9,189 bases of DNA from Peptoniphilaceae bacterium (lineage in GTDB: Bacteria; Bacillota; Clostridia; Tissierellales; Peptoniphilaceae), in NCBI GenBank assembly GCA_030152565.1, contig JASLJE010000030.1, positions 1 through 9,189 on the forward strand, in the 5' to 3' direction. A program made the translations under genes and the position numbers. Numbering within the stretch: position 1 is the stretch's first letter; each line of letters begins with the position of its first letter. Below the pieces are notes generated by a model that was not told the DNA's origin, did not search any database, and was given only the letters and a program-made list of their open reading frames with translations. This document shows, piece by piece, positions 1 through 6,687 of the stretch.

Positions 1-525
1 ATGCAAATCCATATGGGAGCTCTTAGAAATAACAGCTCTAGAATGTTTGAAAAGCTAGGTCCAGACAGTGGCTATGACTCCATGAATGACTATACCTATG
101 CAGAAGAGTTATCAAATCTTTTAGACTCTATGGATAGGACAGGGGAGTTACCAAGAACTGTCCTATACAACCTAAATGGCAGGGACAATTTAATGTTGGC
201 CTCCATGGCTGGAAACTTCCAGGGGGAAAATGTTAAGGCTAAGGTTCAGTTTGGGGCTGCCTGGTGGTTCTTAGATACTAGAGAAGGTATGATAGACCAA
301 ATAAAGACCCTTTCATCAGTAGGACTATTATCTACCTTTATAGGTATGTTGACAGATTCTAGATCATTTTTATCCTTCCCAAGACATGAGTACTTTAGAA
401 GAATCTTATGTAATGAGATAGGAAACTTGGTAGAGTCAGGCCAGTATCCAAATGATAGAAAGACTCTAGGAAAAATAGTAGAAGATATTTGCTACTACAA
501 TGCAAAAAATTACTTTAACTTGTAG
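1..525 (+). CDS. uxaC: Uronate isomerase, C-terminal 174 residues (5' truncated by window edge)
   Basis: UxaC (EC 5.3.1.12) is a cytoplasmic amidohydrolase-superfamily enzyme. It interconverts D-glucuronate with D-fructuronate and D-galacturonate with D-tagaturonate, the first step of hexuronate catabolism. The visible part matches the family's C-terminal barrel half: a QIHMGALRNNSSRMF segment at residues 2-16, LGPDSGYDS at 19-27, KVQFGAAWWF at 81-90, and the signature GMLTDSRSF at 115-123, followed by RHEYFRRILCN at 128-138 and DICYYNAKNYF at 162-172. Asp119 in LTDSRSF is the expected active-site metal-binding Asp. Full-length members have roughly 465-470 residues, so about 290 residues, including the N-terminal His-x-His metal site, lie upstream. 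The ATG at base 1 is an internal Met, not the start. The stop TAG overlaps the Shine-Dalgarno site of the next gene. Identity is secure; which uronate is used in vivo is not. Confidence 0.96.
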   Translation: MQIHMGALRNNSSRMFEKLGPDSGYDSMNDYTYAEELSNLLDSMDRTGELPRTVLYNLNGRDNLMLASMAGNFQGENVKAKVQFGAAWWFLDTREGMIDQIKTLSSVGLLSTFIGMLTDSRSFLSFPRHEYFRRILCNEIGNLVESGQYPNDRKTLGKIVEDICYYNAKNYFNL

Positions 526-533
526 GAGATAAG

Positions 534-1358
534 ATGAAAAAAATTCACGATTACCTAGTATGTATAGACTCAGATGGTTGTGTTATAGATAGCATGACCC
601 TAAAACACCAAAAGGCATTTGGACCTTTGATGATAGAGGTCTTTGATCTAGACCCTTATAGAGAAGAAATACTAGATCAGTGGGATAGGATGAATCTTTA
701 TAGCCTGGCTAGAGGCATAAACAGATTTAAGGGCCTATACGAAATACTAAAATATACAAGGGAAAACTATTGTCCTATAAGTGAATTTGAAGACTATGAG
801 AAATGGATTAAATCTACAGATAACTTCTCCAACCAAAGCTTGGAGGGTTATCTTAGAGAAAATCCCAGTCCTATCTTAGAAAAGGTTCTAAGCTGGTCCA
901 GACTTGTAAACCAGAGAATAGAAGCCTTTGATCCTTCTGAGATTAAGGCCTTTTCCCAGGCCAAACTAAGCCTGGAAGAAATAAAAAAGTATGCCGACAT
1001 AGCAATAGTATCCTCAGCAAATGAAAAAGCCGTCAGAGAAGAGTGGCAAAGAGAGGGACTTTTAGATTTTGCCAGTTACATATGTACCCAGGAAATGGGC
1101 ACTAAGGCATATGCTATAGCCTATTTGGAAAAGACCTATGGCTATGAAAAAGAAAAGATTCTAAAGATAGGAGATGCTCTAGGAGACTATAGGGCAGCTG
1201 AAGAAAACCAGGTTGGTTTCTATCCCATAAAGGCCCAACATGAAGAAGAATCGTGGAGGGATTTTAGGAAAGACCACCTTCATTCATTTATAGAAAATAG
1301 ATATAGAAAAGATTATGAGACAAAATTAATTGAAGACTTTATAGAAAACTTAAGTTAG
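534..1358 (+). CDS. HAD-superfamily hydrolase (predicted phosphatase), large helical cap
   Basis: A 274-residue cytoplasmic protein with all four haloacid dehalogenase motifs. Motif I is DSDGCVIDS at residues 12-20 (nucleophile Asp12, acid/base Asp14). Motif II is the Ser in IVSSAN at 158-163. Motif III is Lys191 in GTK. Motif IV is GDALGD at 213-218 (Mg2+-binding Asp214 and Asp218). Residues about 22-150 form a long, mostly helical cap (C1 type) that normally sets substrate choice; its length argues for a small-molecule substrate such as a sugar phosphate. Motif I has Cys16 where most HAD phosphatases have Thr or Val (DxDGT). The start is supported by a TAGGAG site at 523-528, which includes the uxaC stop codon, 5 nt before the ATG. 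Its operon position suggests clearing or interconverting a phosphorylated sugar, but the true substrate is unknown. Superfamily assignment is sure; function is not. Confidence 0.88.
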   Translation: MKKIHDYLVCIDSDGCVIDSMTLKHQKAFGPLMIEVFDLDPYREEILDQWDRMNLYSLARGINRFKGLYEILKYTRENYCPISEFEDYEKWIKSTDNFSNQSLEGYLRENPSPILEKVLSWSRLVNQRIEAFDPSEIKAFSQAKLSLEEIKKYADIAIVSSANEKAVREEWQREGLLDFASYICTQEMGTKAYAIAYLEKTYGYEKEKILKIGDALGDYRAAEENQVGFYPIKAQHEEESWRDFRKDHLHSFIENRYRKDYETKLIEDFIENLS

Positions 1359-1366
1359 GAGGAAAG

Positions 1367-3121
1367 ATGGTAGATTTAAAAAAGATGCCCTTTTACTTGG
1401 ATGACAAGGATATTAAATGGGTTGAAGATACAATAGAAGCCATGAGCCTGGAAGAAAAAATAGGACAACTATTTATAAACATGGGCTCTAGCAGGGATGA
1501 AGACTACCTAAAGACCATGGTGGAAAACTACCACATTGGAGGAGTTAGATATAATCCAGGAAAGTCTGATGAAGTCTATGAGCAAAATAGGATTTTACAG
1601 GAAAATAGTAAGATTCCCCTACTTATAGCAGCCAATACAGAGGCTGGGGGAAATGGAGCTTGTACAGATGGAACAGAAGTTGGCCTGGAAGTGAAAATTG
1701 GGGCTACAGACCAAAGTAGATTCGCCTATGAAATGGGGAGAGTATCAGGAGTTGAAGCATCAGCTCTAGGGTGTAACTGGAGCTTTGCCCCTATAGTAGA
1801 TATAGCCTATAACTGGAGAAATCCTATTATATCAAGTAGGTCTTTTGGAAATGATCCAGACCTAGTATTGGAACACTCCCTAGCCTATATGAAGGGAATA
1901 AGAGAAAGTAATATAGCTCCTGCAGCCAAACACTTTCCAGGAGATGGAGTGGATGAAAGAGATCAACACCTATCCTTTAGTATAAACTCCCTGTCCATGG
2001 AAGACTGGGATAAGACCTATGGCAAGGTTTACAAGGGACTTATAGAAGCAGGTCTACCGTCAATCATGGCAGGACATATCCATATGCCAGCCTATAGTAG
2101 ACATTTTAATAAGGACCTGGAAGGTAAAAAAACCCTACCAGCTACCCTATCTAAAGAGTTAATAACAGATCTATTAAGGGGAAAACTTAACTTTAATGGT
2201 CTGGTTGTAACAGATGCCAGCCACATGTTGGGCATGACTGCAGCTATGAAAAGGTCTGAAATATTGCCCAAATCCATAGAGGCAGGCTGTGATATGTTCC
2301 TTTTCTTTAACGATCCAGATGAAGACTTTAATTATATGTTGGAAGGCTATAAAAATGGACTTTTAAGTGAAAAAAGACTGGAAGAAGCCCTTAGGAGAAT
2401 CCTAGGTCTTAAGGCTAGTTTAGGCCTACACAAAAAAGACAAGAAGGAGATCTTAAGACCGAGGCAAGAAGCACTTGGTCAAATAGGCCTGGAAGAAAAT
2501 AAAAAACTTTTTGCTCAAGTTACAGATGAGGCCATAACCTTGGTTAGAGAGGAAGAAGGGCTACTTCCTATAAATAAAAAAGACCATAAAAGAATCCTTC
2601 TAGTTGGACTTAAGGGCCAAGAAGGAGGCTTTGGAGCCATGTTGGGAGCAGGCCAAGACCCTGTGGAAAACATGAAGGAAATTTTAGAAAAAGAAGGCTT
2701 TGATGTGACTATCTGGAAGTCTCCTATGGAAGAAATTCTCAAGGGACCTAAGGAAGACATAGCTAAAAAAGTAGCCAGTGTCTACTCACAAAAGTCTAAG
2801 ATAAGTGATATAACTGACAATTATGACTTGGTTATAAACCTAGCCGATGTAAATGCTGGAGGAACAGTTCAAAGAATAGTTTGGCCCCTAGGTAAGGGAA
2901 CACCAGATGCTCCATTTTATGTTCATGAACTACCTACTATCATAGTTTCTGTTCAGTGTCCTTATCACCTGGCTGATATACCTCAGGCCAAGACCTATAT
3001 AAATACTTATGATAAGAAAAGAGAAACCTTGGAAATTTTAGTGGACAAACTACTGGGAAGAAGTGATTTCAAGGGCAAGAGTAAGATAGACGTTGAATGT
3101 GGTAACCTATTAGATTATTAA
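1367..3121 (+). CDS. Glycoside hydrolase family 3 protein, NagZ-like (predicted cytoplasmic beta-N-acetylhexosaminidase)
   Basis: A 584-residue two-domain GH3 enzyme. The N-terminal barrel runs from MSLEEKIGQLF (26-36) to about 350. It carries KHFPGDG (188-194) followed by Asp199-Gln-His201, the position of the Asp-His dyad that serves as acid/base in NagZ-type beta-N-acetylglucosaminidases (usually DSH). The probable nucleophile is Asp283 in LVVTDASHM. A C-terminal alpha/beta domain follows, from AITLVREEEGLLPI (389-402) and RILLVGL (409-415) to the end, as in longer Firmicute NagZ proteins. There is no signal peptide or lipobox, so it should act inside the cell on imported material, not on the wall. 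A strong AGGAGG (1357-1362) overlapping the previous stop sets the start. Neighbouring uxaC and the GPH transporter suggest cleavage of a hexosamine- or uronate-containing disaccharide. Alternatives are a beta-glucosidase or a phosphorylase-type GH3. Family is sure, substrate moderate. Confidence 0.9.
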   Translation: MVDLKKMPFYLDDKDIKWVEDTIEAMSLEEKIGQLFINMGSSRDEDYLKTMVENYHIGGVRYNPGKSDEVYEQNRILQENSKIPLLIAANTEAGGNGACTDGTEVGLEVKIGATDQSRFAYEMGRVSGVEASALGCNWSFAPIVDIAYNWRNPIISSRSFGNDPDLVLEHSLAYMKGIRESNIAPAAKHFPGDGVDERDQHLSFSINSLSMEDWDKTYGKVYKGLIEAGLPSIMAGHIHMPAYSRHFNKDLEGKKTLPATLSKELITDLLRGKLNFNGLVVTDASHMLGMTAAMKRSEILPKSIEAGCDMFLFFNDPDEDFNYMLEGYKNGLLSEKRLEEALRRILGLKASLGLHKKDKKEILRPRQEALGQIGLEENKKLFAQVTDEAITLVREEEGLLPINKKDHKRILLVGLKGQEGGFGAMLGAGQDPVENMKEILEKEGFDVTIWKSPMEEILKGPKEDIAKKVASVYSQKSKISDITDNYDLVINLADVNAGGTVQRIVWPLGKGTPDAPFYVHELPTIIVSVQCPYHLADIPQAKTYINTYDKKRETLEILVDKLLGRSDFKGKSKIDVECGNLLDY

Positions 3122-3130
3122 GGAAAGATT

Positions 3131-4006
3131 ATGGAAAAAATATATATATCAGGATTTTCAGATGAAATAGATAAGGATTTAGACCAACAACTAAAAAAAG
3201 TAAGAGAACTAGGCTTAGATTATATATCGATTAGAGGAATAGGAGATAAGAATATAGCTGACTATAGCTTGGAAGAGTTTCAAACTGACATATACCCTAA
3301 ATTGCAAGAAAACAAAATTGGAATCTCTTCCATAGGATCTCCCATCGGTAAAATATTTATAGATGATGATGAGGCCTTTGATAAACAAAAAGAAATACTT
3401 AAAAACCTTTGTCAAATTGCCAATTTAACTCAGACTAAATATATAAGAATCTTTAGCTTTTATATAGATAAAGAAAAGAACCCAGATGACTATAAAAATC
3501 AAGTTTTAGAAAAACTTAAGGTTTTTATAGACATAGCCAGTGACTATGGCCTTGTCTTGGTTCATGAAAATGAAAAGGACATTTACGGAGACAGTCTAAA
3601 AAGATGTTTAGACCTGGCTGAAAACCTTTATGGAGATAACTTTAAGCTTATCTTTGACTTTGCAAACTTTGTTCAAGTTGGCCAAGAACCGAGAGAGGCC
3701 TATGAAAAACTAAAGGACTATGTGGACTATATCCACATAAAGGATGCTATCTACAATGATAACCAAAATGTTGTATGTGGTAGTGGAGATGGCCAAATAG
3801 AGGAAATCTTAAGAGACTTAATGGCCAGGGGCTATGAGGGATTTTTAACCCTAGAACCCCACCTGGTACAATTTGACAGCTTAAAGAGTTTAGAGTTGGA
3901 AGATGTAAGTGAAATTATCAAGGAAGATAAGGCGGAAAATGGCTTTGAAGGATTTAAAATGCAATTGGAAGCTTTAACAAATATATTAAATAAAATAGGA
4001 GGCTAG
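3131..4006 (+). CDS. TIM-barrel sugar isomerase/epimerase-like protein A (xylose isomerase-like / AP endonuclease 2 fold)
   Basis: A 291-residue cytoplasmic protein of the xylose-isomerase-like TIM-barrel superfamily. Members act on sugars or sugar phosphates as isomerases and 3-epimerases, or, in the 3-keto pathways, as lyases and hydratases. Landmarks along the barrel are ISGFSDEI (6-13), IGSPIGKI (68-75), LVHENEKDIYGD (143-154), FDFANFVQVGQ (175-185), IHIKDA (201-206), GSGDGQI (217-223) and LTLEPHL (239-245). The likely divalent-metal ligands are Glu146, Asp176, His202 and Glu242, matching the Glu/Asp/His/Glu set of D-tagatose 3-epimerase-type enzymes. The ATG has an AAGGA site about 6 nt upstream overlapping the GH3 stop. 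Its C-terminal Gly-Gly codons double as the AGGAGG ribosome site of the next gene. It sits 1 nt before oxidoreductase A, so the two probably act on the same substrate. Fold is sure, reaction is not. Confidence 0.87.
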   Translation: MEKIYISGFSDEIDKDLDQQLKKVRELGLDYISIRGIGDKNIADYSLEEFQTDIYPKLQENKIGISSIGSPIGKIFIDDDEAFDKQKEILKNLCQIANLTQTKYIRIFSFYIDKEKNPDDYKNQVLEKLKVFIDIASDYGLVLVHENEKDIYGDSLKRCLDLAENLYGDNFKLIFDFANFVQVGQEPREAYEKLKDYVDYIHIKDAIYNDNQNVVCGSGDGQIEEILRDLMARGYEGFLTLEPHLVQFDSLKSLELEDVSEIIKEDKAENGFEGFKMQLEALTNILNKIGG

Positions 4007-4007
4007 A

Positions 4008-5156
4008 ATGACAAAATTAAGATTTGGAATTATCGGAGTCGGTACACAAGGTAAGACCTATGCTAATTTCCTAAAGGAAGGCAAGGTTAAAAATGCCTGT
4101 CTGGGAGCTCTTTGCGATATAGACGAAGCTGTAATAGGCTATTGTAAAGAAAACTTTTCAGACATACCAGTTTATGACAACTATATGGATCTAATTGAAA
4201 GTGGCAAGGTAGATGCTATCATCACTACTGTACCCCACTACCTACATCCAGAAATGGGAATTGCAGCTATAGAAAGAGGAGTGCATGCCCTAGTAGAAAA
4301 ACCAGCGGGAGTTTATACCAAGCAGGTAGAAGAGTTAAACAAGGTGGCTAAGGCGAATCCAGAAGTTGGTTTTGGAATCATGTTTAACCAAAGAATGAAT
4401 CCTTTATATCAAGAATTAAAGAAAATAGTAGAATCTGGAGACATAGGGGAAATCAGAAGAACCAACTGGATTATAACTACCTGGTGGAGACCTCAAGGCT
4501 ACTATGATCAAAGCGCTTGGAGAGCAACTTGGTCAGGAGAAGGTGGAGGAGTTTTAGTTAATCAAGCACCTCATCAATTAGACTTATGGCAATGGATTTG
4601 CGGTATGCCAACCAAGGTTTATTCTAAGGCTAAATTTGGTTTCCAAAGGGATATAGCTGTAGAAGATGAAGTTACAGCTTTAGTGGAATATGAAAATGGA
4701 GCAACTGGAGTTTTTGTAACCTGTACCCATGATATTTTAGGCACAGATAGGTTTGAAATACTTGGAGACAAGGGGAAAATAGTTGTGGAAAATAGTTCTA
4801 AGGCTACTATTAAGAGAATGAAAAAATCTGAAAGCCAAATAAATAAGGACATGACTATGGAAGATGTTAAGAAATTATTTATGGGCCATAAGATGGAAGA
4901 TTTATTCGAAGAAGAAGTAATTGAAATACCAGACCAATGGGGAACTCAACACTGTCTAGTTATGGAAAACTTTGCCAGCCATGTTTTAGAAGGTGAAGAC
5001 TTAATAGCAGATGGTTGTGAAGGAATCAATGGGGTTAAGTTGGCCAATGCCATTCATTTATCAACCTTCTTAGATAGAGAAGTTGAACTACCATTAGATG
5101 AAGATTTATTCCTAGAAGAATTAAATAAAAAAATAGCTGAGGAAAAGGGAGAGTAA
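4008..5156 (+). CDS. Gfo/Idh/MocA family NAD(P)-dependent sugar oxidoreductase A
   Basis: A 382-residue dehydrogenase. The N-terminal Rossmann domain has FGIIGVGTQG (6-15, a full GxGxxG), the acidic strand-2 end CDID (36-39) favouring NAD(H), VPHYLH (75-80) and the family hallmark EKPAG (97-101, Lys98 catalytic). The C-terminal substrate domain has YYDQSAWR (165-172) and GGGVLVNQAPHQLDLW (179-194), with His189 the expected catalytic His and Asp192 nearby. Relatives oxidise or reduce ring hydroxyls of free or glycosylated sugars, often at C3. AGGAGG at 3997-4002, 5 nt before the ATG, supports the start. It is 1 nt from both neighbours, which suggests tight translational coupling to TIM-barrel A and the transporter. 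It is about 50 residues longer than oxidoreductase B, largely from an acidic and lysine-rich stretch around 268-310. Family certain, substrate unknown. Confidence 0.93.
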   Translation: MTKLRFGIIGVGTQGKTYANFLKEGKVKNACLGALCDIDEAVIGYCKENFSDIPVYDNYMDLIESGKVDAIITTVPHYLHPEMGIAAIERGVHALVEKPAGVYTKQVEELNKVAKANPEVGFGIMFNQRMNPLYQELKKIVESGDIGEIRRTNWIITTWWRPQGYYDQSAWRATWSGEGGGVLVNQAPHQLDLWQWICGMPTKVYSKAKFGFQRDIAVEDEVTALVEYENGATGVFVTCTHDILGTDRFEILGDKGKIVVENSSKATIKRMKKSESQINKDMTMEDVKKLFMGHKMEDLFEEEVIEIPDQWGTQHCLVMENFASHVLEGEDLIADGCEGINGVKLANAIHLSTFLDREVELPLDEDLFLEELNKKIAEEKGE

Positions 5157-5157
5157 G

Positions 5158-6639
5158 ATGGAAGGAAGAGAAGTTCAATACAATAGGGCCAAGATTTGGC
5201 AAATAGCCTTGTTTGCCTGTAACAATGTGGCAACCAACCTATATTTATTCTTATTTGGTTTTATATCATATTATGCAACTGGTATTGCTGGTCTAACAGT
5301 AATGCTGATTTCCACCATAGTTATGGCTATGAGATTGTGGGACGGGGTAACAGATCCAATTATTGGTTACCTAATAGACAAGACAGATGGTAAACTAGGC
5401 AAATTTAGGCCTTTTATGATAATCGGAAACGTAATGTTGGCTATAACATCACTTATCCTATATAAGACAACCCACTTGGTACCTGAAAATTTAAGAGTAC
5501 TATACTTTATTCTAGTATATGCAGTCTACATAATTGGTTACACCTTCCAAACAGCTGTAACTAAATCAGGACAAACAGTGCTTACAAATGATCCATCACA
5601 AAGGCCTAAATTTACTTTATTTGACAGTATATATAATACTATATTATTCGTCGGTGGGCAAATGCTTGTTTCACAAGTATTAGTTCCTAAGCACGATGGT
5701 TTTAATATGAGCTTTTTCAATGAGTTCTTAGCACTTGTAATAATCCTATCTGGTATTTTGACAGCGCTTGCTATAGTAGGTATCTGGGAAAAAGACAGAA
5801 GTGAGTACTTTATGGGCAAGGACCAAAAAAGACTTACATTTAAAGACTATAAGAGTGTATTAAAGGGAAACAGAGCCCTACAAATGCTTGTGGTAGCTGC
5901 ATCAACAGATAAGTTGGCAGGCCAAGTGGCAAAAAATGCAGTAGTTCCTGTTATCCTATACGGAATTTTAATTGGAGACTATGGCCTAAGTGGTAGCATA
6001 GGCATGATAACTATCATACCTACACTTATTATCACTGCCATGGGAGTTAGACTGGCATCTAAAAAAGGTTTGAAAAAAGCCTTGGTAGGAGCAAGCTGGT
6101 TGAGTATTATAATAACAGCGATCTTATTTGTCTTCCTTAGGGCTATAGACATGACTAAGATATCTTTAACCAACATGAATATAATAACAATCGCCTTTAT
6201 AGTAATTATGATTATAAGAGAAGGATCTATGGCTGTATCTAATGGTGTGGTTATACCTATGATAGCAGACTGTTCAGACTATGAAACCTATAGATCAGGA
6301 AACTATATACCAGGAGTTATAGGAACCCTATTCTCCTTTGTAGACAAGTTGATTTCATCTCTTGCCAGTACTATAGTAGGTGCGGTTCTTGCAGCGGTTG
6401 GTTTTAAAACTGTCCTACCTCAAGTTGGAGACCCTGCAACAGCAACCCTATTTTATGTGGCCATGTTCCTATTCTTAGGAGTTCCTGTACTTGGTTGGAT
6501 AGCTTCTGTTATAGCTATGAAATTCTATCCTTTAGACGATGTTAAGATGGTTGAAGTTCAAGCTGAATTAAACAAGAGATCTTTTGAAAAAGAAGAAAAA
6601 GTGAGTAAGGAAAGCGGCAAAAAAGTTGTAACCGCATAA
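5158..6639 (+). CDS. GPH-family (glycoside-pentoside-hexuronide:cation) symporter, MFS_2
   Basis: A 493-residue inner-membrane transporter, predicted to have 12 membrane helices from repeated hydrophobic blocks (for example about 15-40, 44-60, 86-102, 113-132, 160-176, 188-209, 280-297, 310-328, 340-356, 388-416 and 428-455). The family signature after helix 2 is clear: WDGVTDPIIGYLIDKT (61-76) then GKFRP (81-85), as in melibiose, xyloside and glucuronide symporters. The second conserved loop, MIADCSDYETYRSGN (368-382), matches the family's (A)DxxDYE...G pattern, and the protein ends with a typical FYPLDD (457-461 region) and a soluble lysine/glutamate-rich tail. It starts 1 nt after oxidoreductase A, with GGGAG at 5147-5151 as ribosome site. 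Together with a cytoplasmic GH3 and uxaC it suggests Na+- or H+-coupled import of an intact glycoside or glycuronide. The exact sugar cannot be read from sequence. Confidence 0.93.
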   Translation: MEGREVQYNRAKIWQIALFACNNVATNLYLFLFGFISYYATGIAGLTVMLISTIVMAMRLWDGVTDPIIGYLIDKTDGKLGKFRPFMIIGNVMLAITSLILYKTTHLVPENLRVLYFILVYAVYIIGYTFQTAVTKSGQTVLTNDPSQRPKFTLFDSIYNTILFVGGQMLVSQVLVPKHDGFNMSFFNEFLALVIILSGILTALAIVGIWEKDRSEYFMGKDQKRLTFKDYKSVLKGNRALQMLVVAASTDKLAGQVAKNAVVPVILYGILIGDYGLSGSIGMITIIPTLIITAMGVRLASKKGLKKALVGASWLSIIITAILFVFLRAIDMTKISLTNMNIITIAFIVIMIIREGSMAVSNGVVIPMIADCSDYETYRSGNYIPGVIGTLFSFVDKLISSLASTIVGAVLAAVGFKTVLPQVGDPATATLFYVAMFLFLGVPVLGWIASVIAMKFYPLDDVKMVEVQAELNKRSFEKEEKVSKESGKKVVTA

Positions 6640-6645
6640 AAGTGT

Positions 6646-6675
6646 AGTTGTCGCCTTTGGCGGCAACTTTTGTTT
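6646..6675 (+). terminator. Intra-operon intrinsic terminator-like hairpin
   Basis: Bases 6646-6655 pair with 6659-6668 to give a 10-bp stem (one G-U wobble at 6651/6663) around a TTT loop at 6656-6658. The U-rich tail TTTTGTTT occupies 6668-6675. The stem starts 6 nt after the transporter stop codon. This is a convincing rho-independent terminator shape, but the next gene's ribosome site begins directly after the tail, so it more likely lowers than abolishes distal expression. It could also protect the 3' end of the upstream mRNA. Confidence 0.75.
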
Positions 6676-6682
6676 AGAGAGG
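6676..6682 (+). promoter_or_regulatory. Shine-Dalgarno site that fixes the start of oxidoreductase B
   Basis: AGAGAGG lies 5 nt upstream of the ATG at 6688. An in-frame TTG at 6670 would extend the protein by six residues, but it falls inside the terminator U-tract and has no ribosome site. Protein alignment also favours 6688, because the Rossmann strand (MRVAIIGLG) should begin at or near residue 1. The site abuts the terminator tail, leaving no room for a promoter between them. Confidence 0.85.
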
Positions 6683-6687
6683 TAAAT

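Noticed and set aside
1..3. ATG at the first base as the true start of the uronate isomerase gene
   Set aside because: The reading frame begins in the middle of a conserved UxaC block (QIHMGALRN), and about 290 family residues are missing upstream; this Met is internal.
2092..2760. Minus-strand reading frames of 60-80 codons inside the GH3 gene, and similar ones at 3215-3415, 4619-4852, 5538-5819, 5979-6176, 6558-6785 and 8280-8462
   Set aside because: They lie antisense to clearly conserved genes, have no recognisable protein family, and are explained by codon bias of the sense strand.
6670..6687. In-frame TTG at 6670 as an upstream start for oxidoreductase B
   Set aside because: It lies in the terminator T-tract, has no ribosome site, and would add six residues before the conserved Rossmann strand; ATG at 6688 has AGAGAGG at the right distance.
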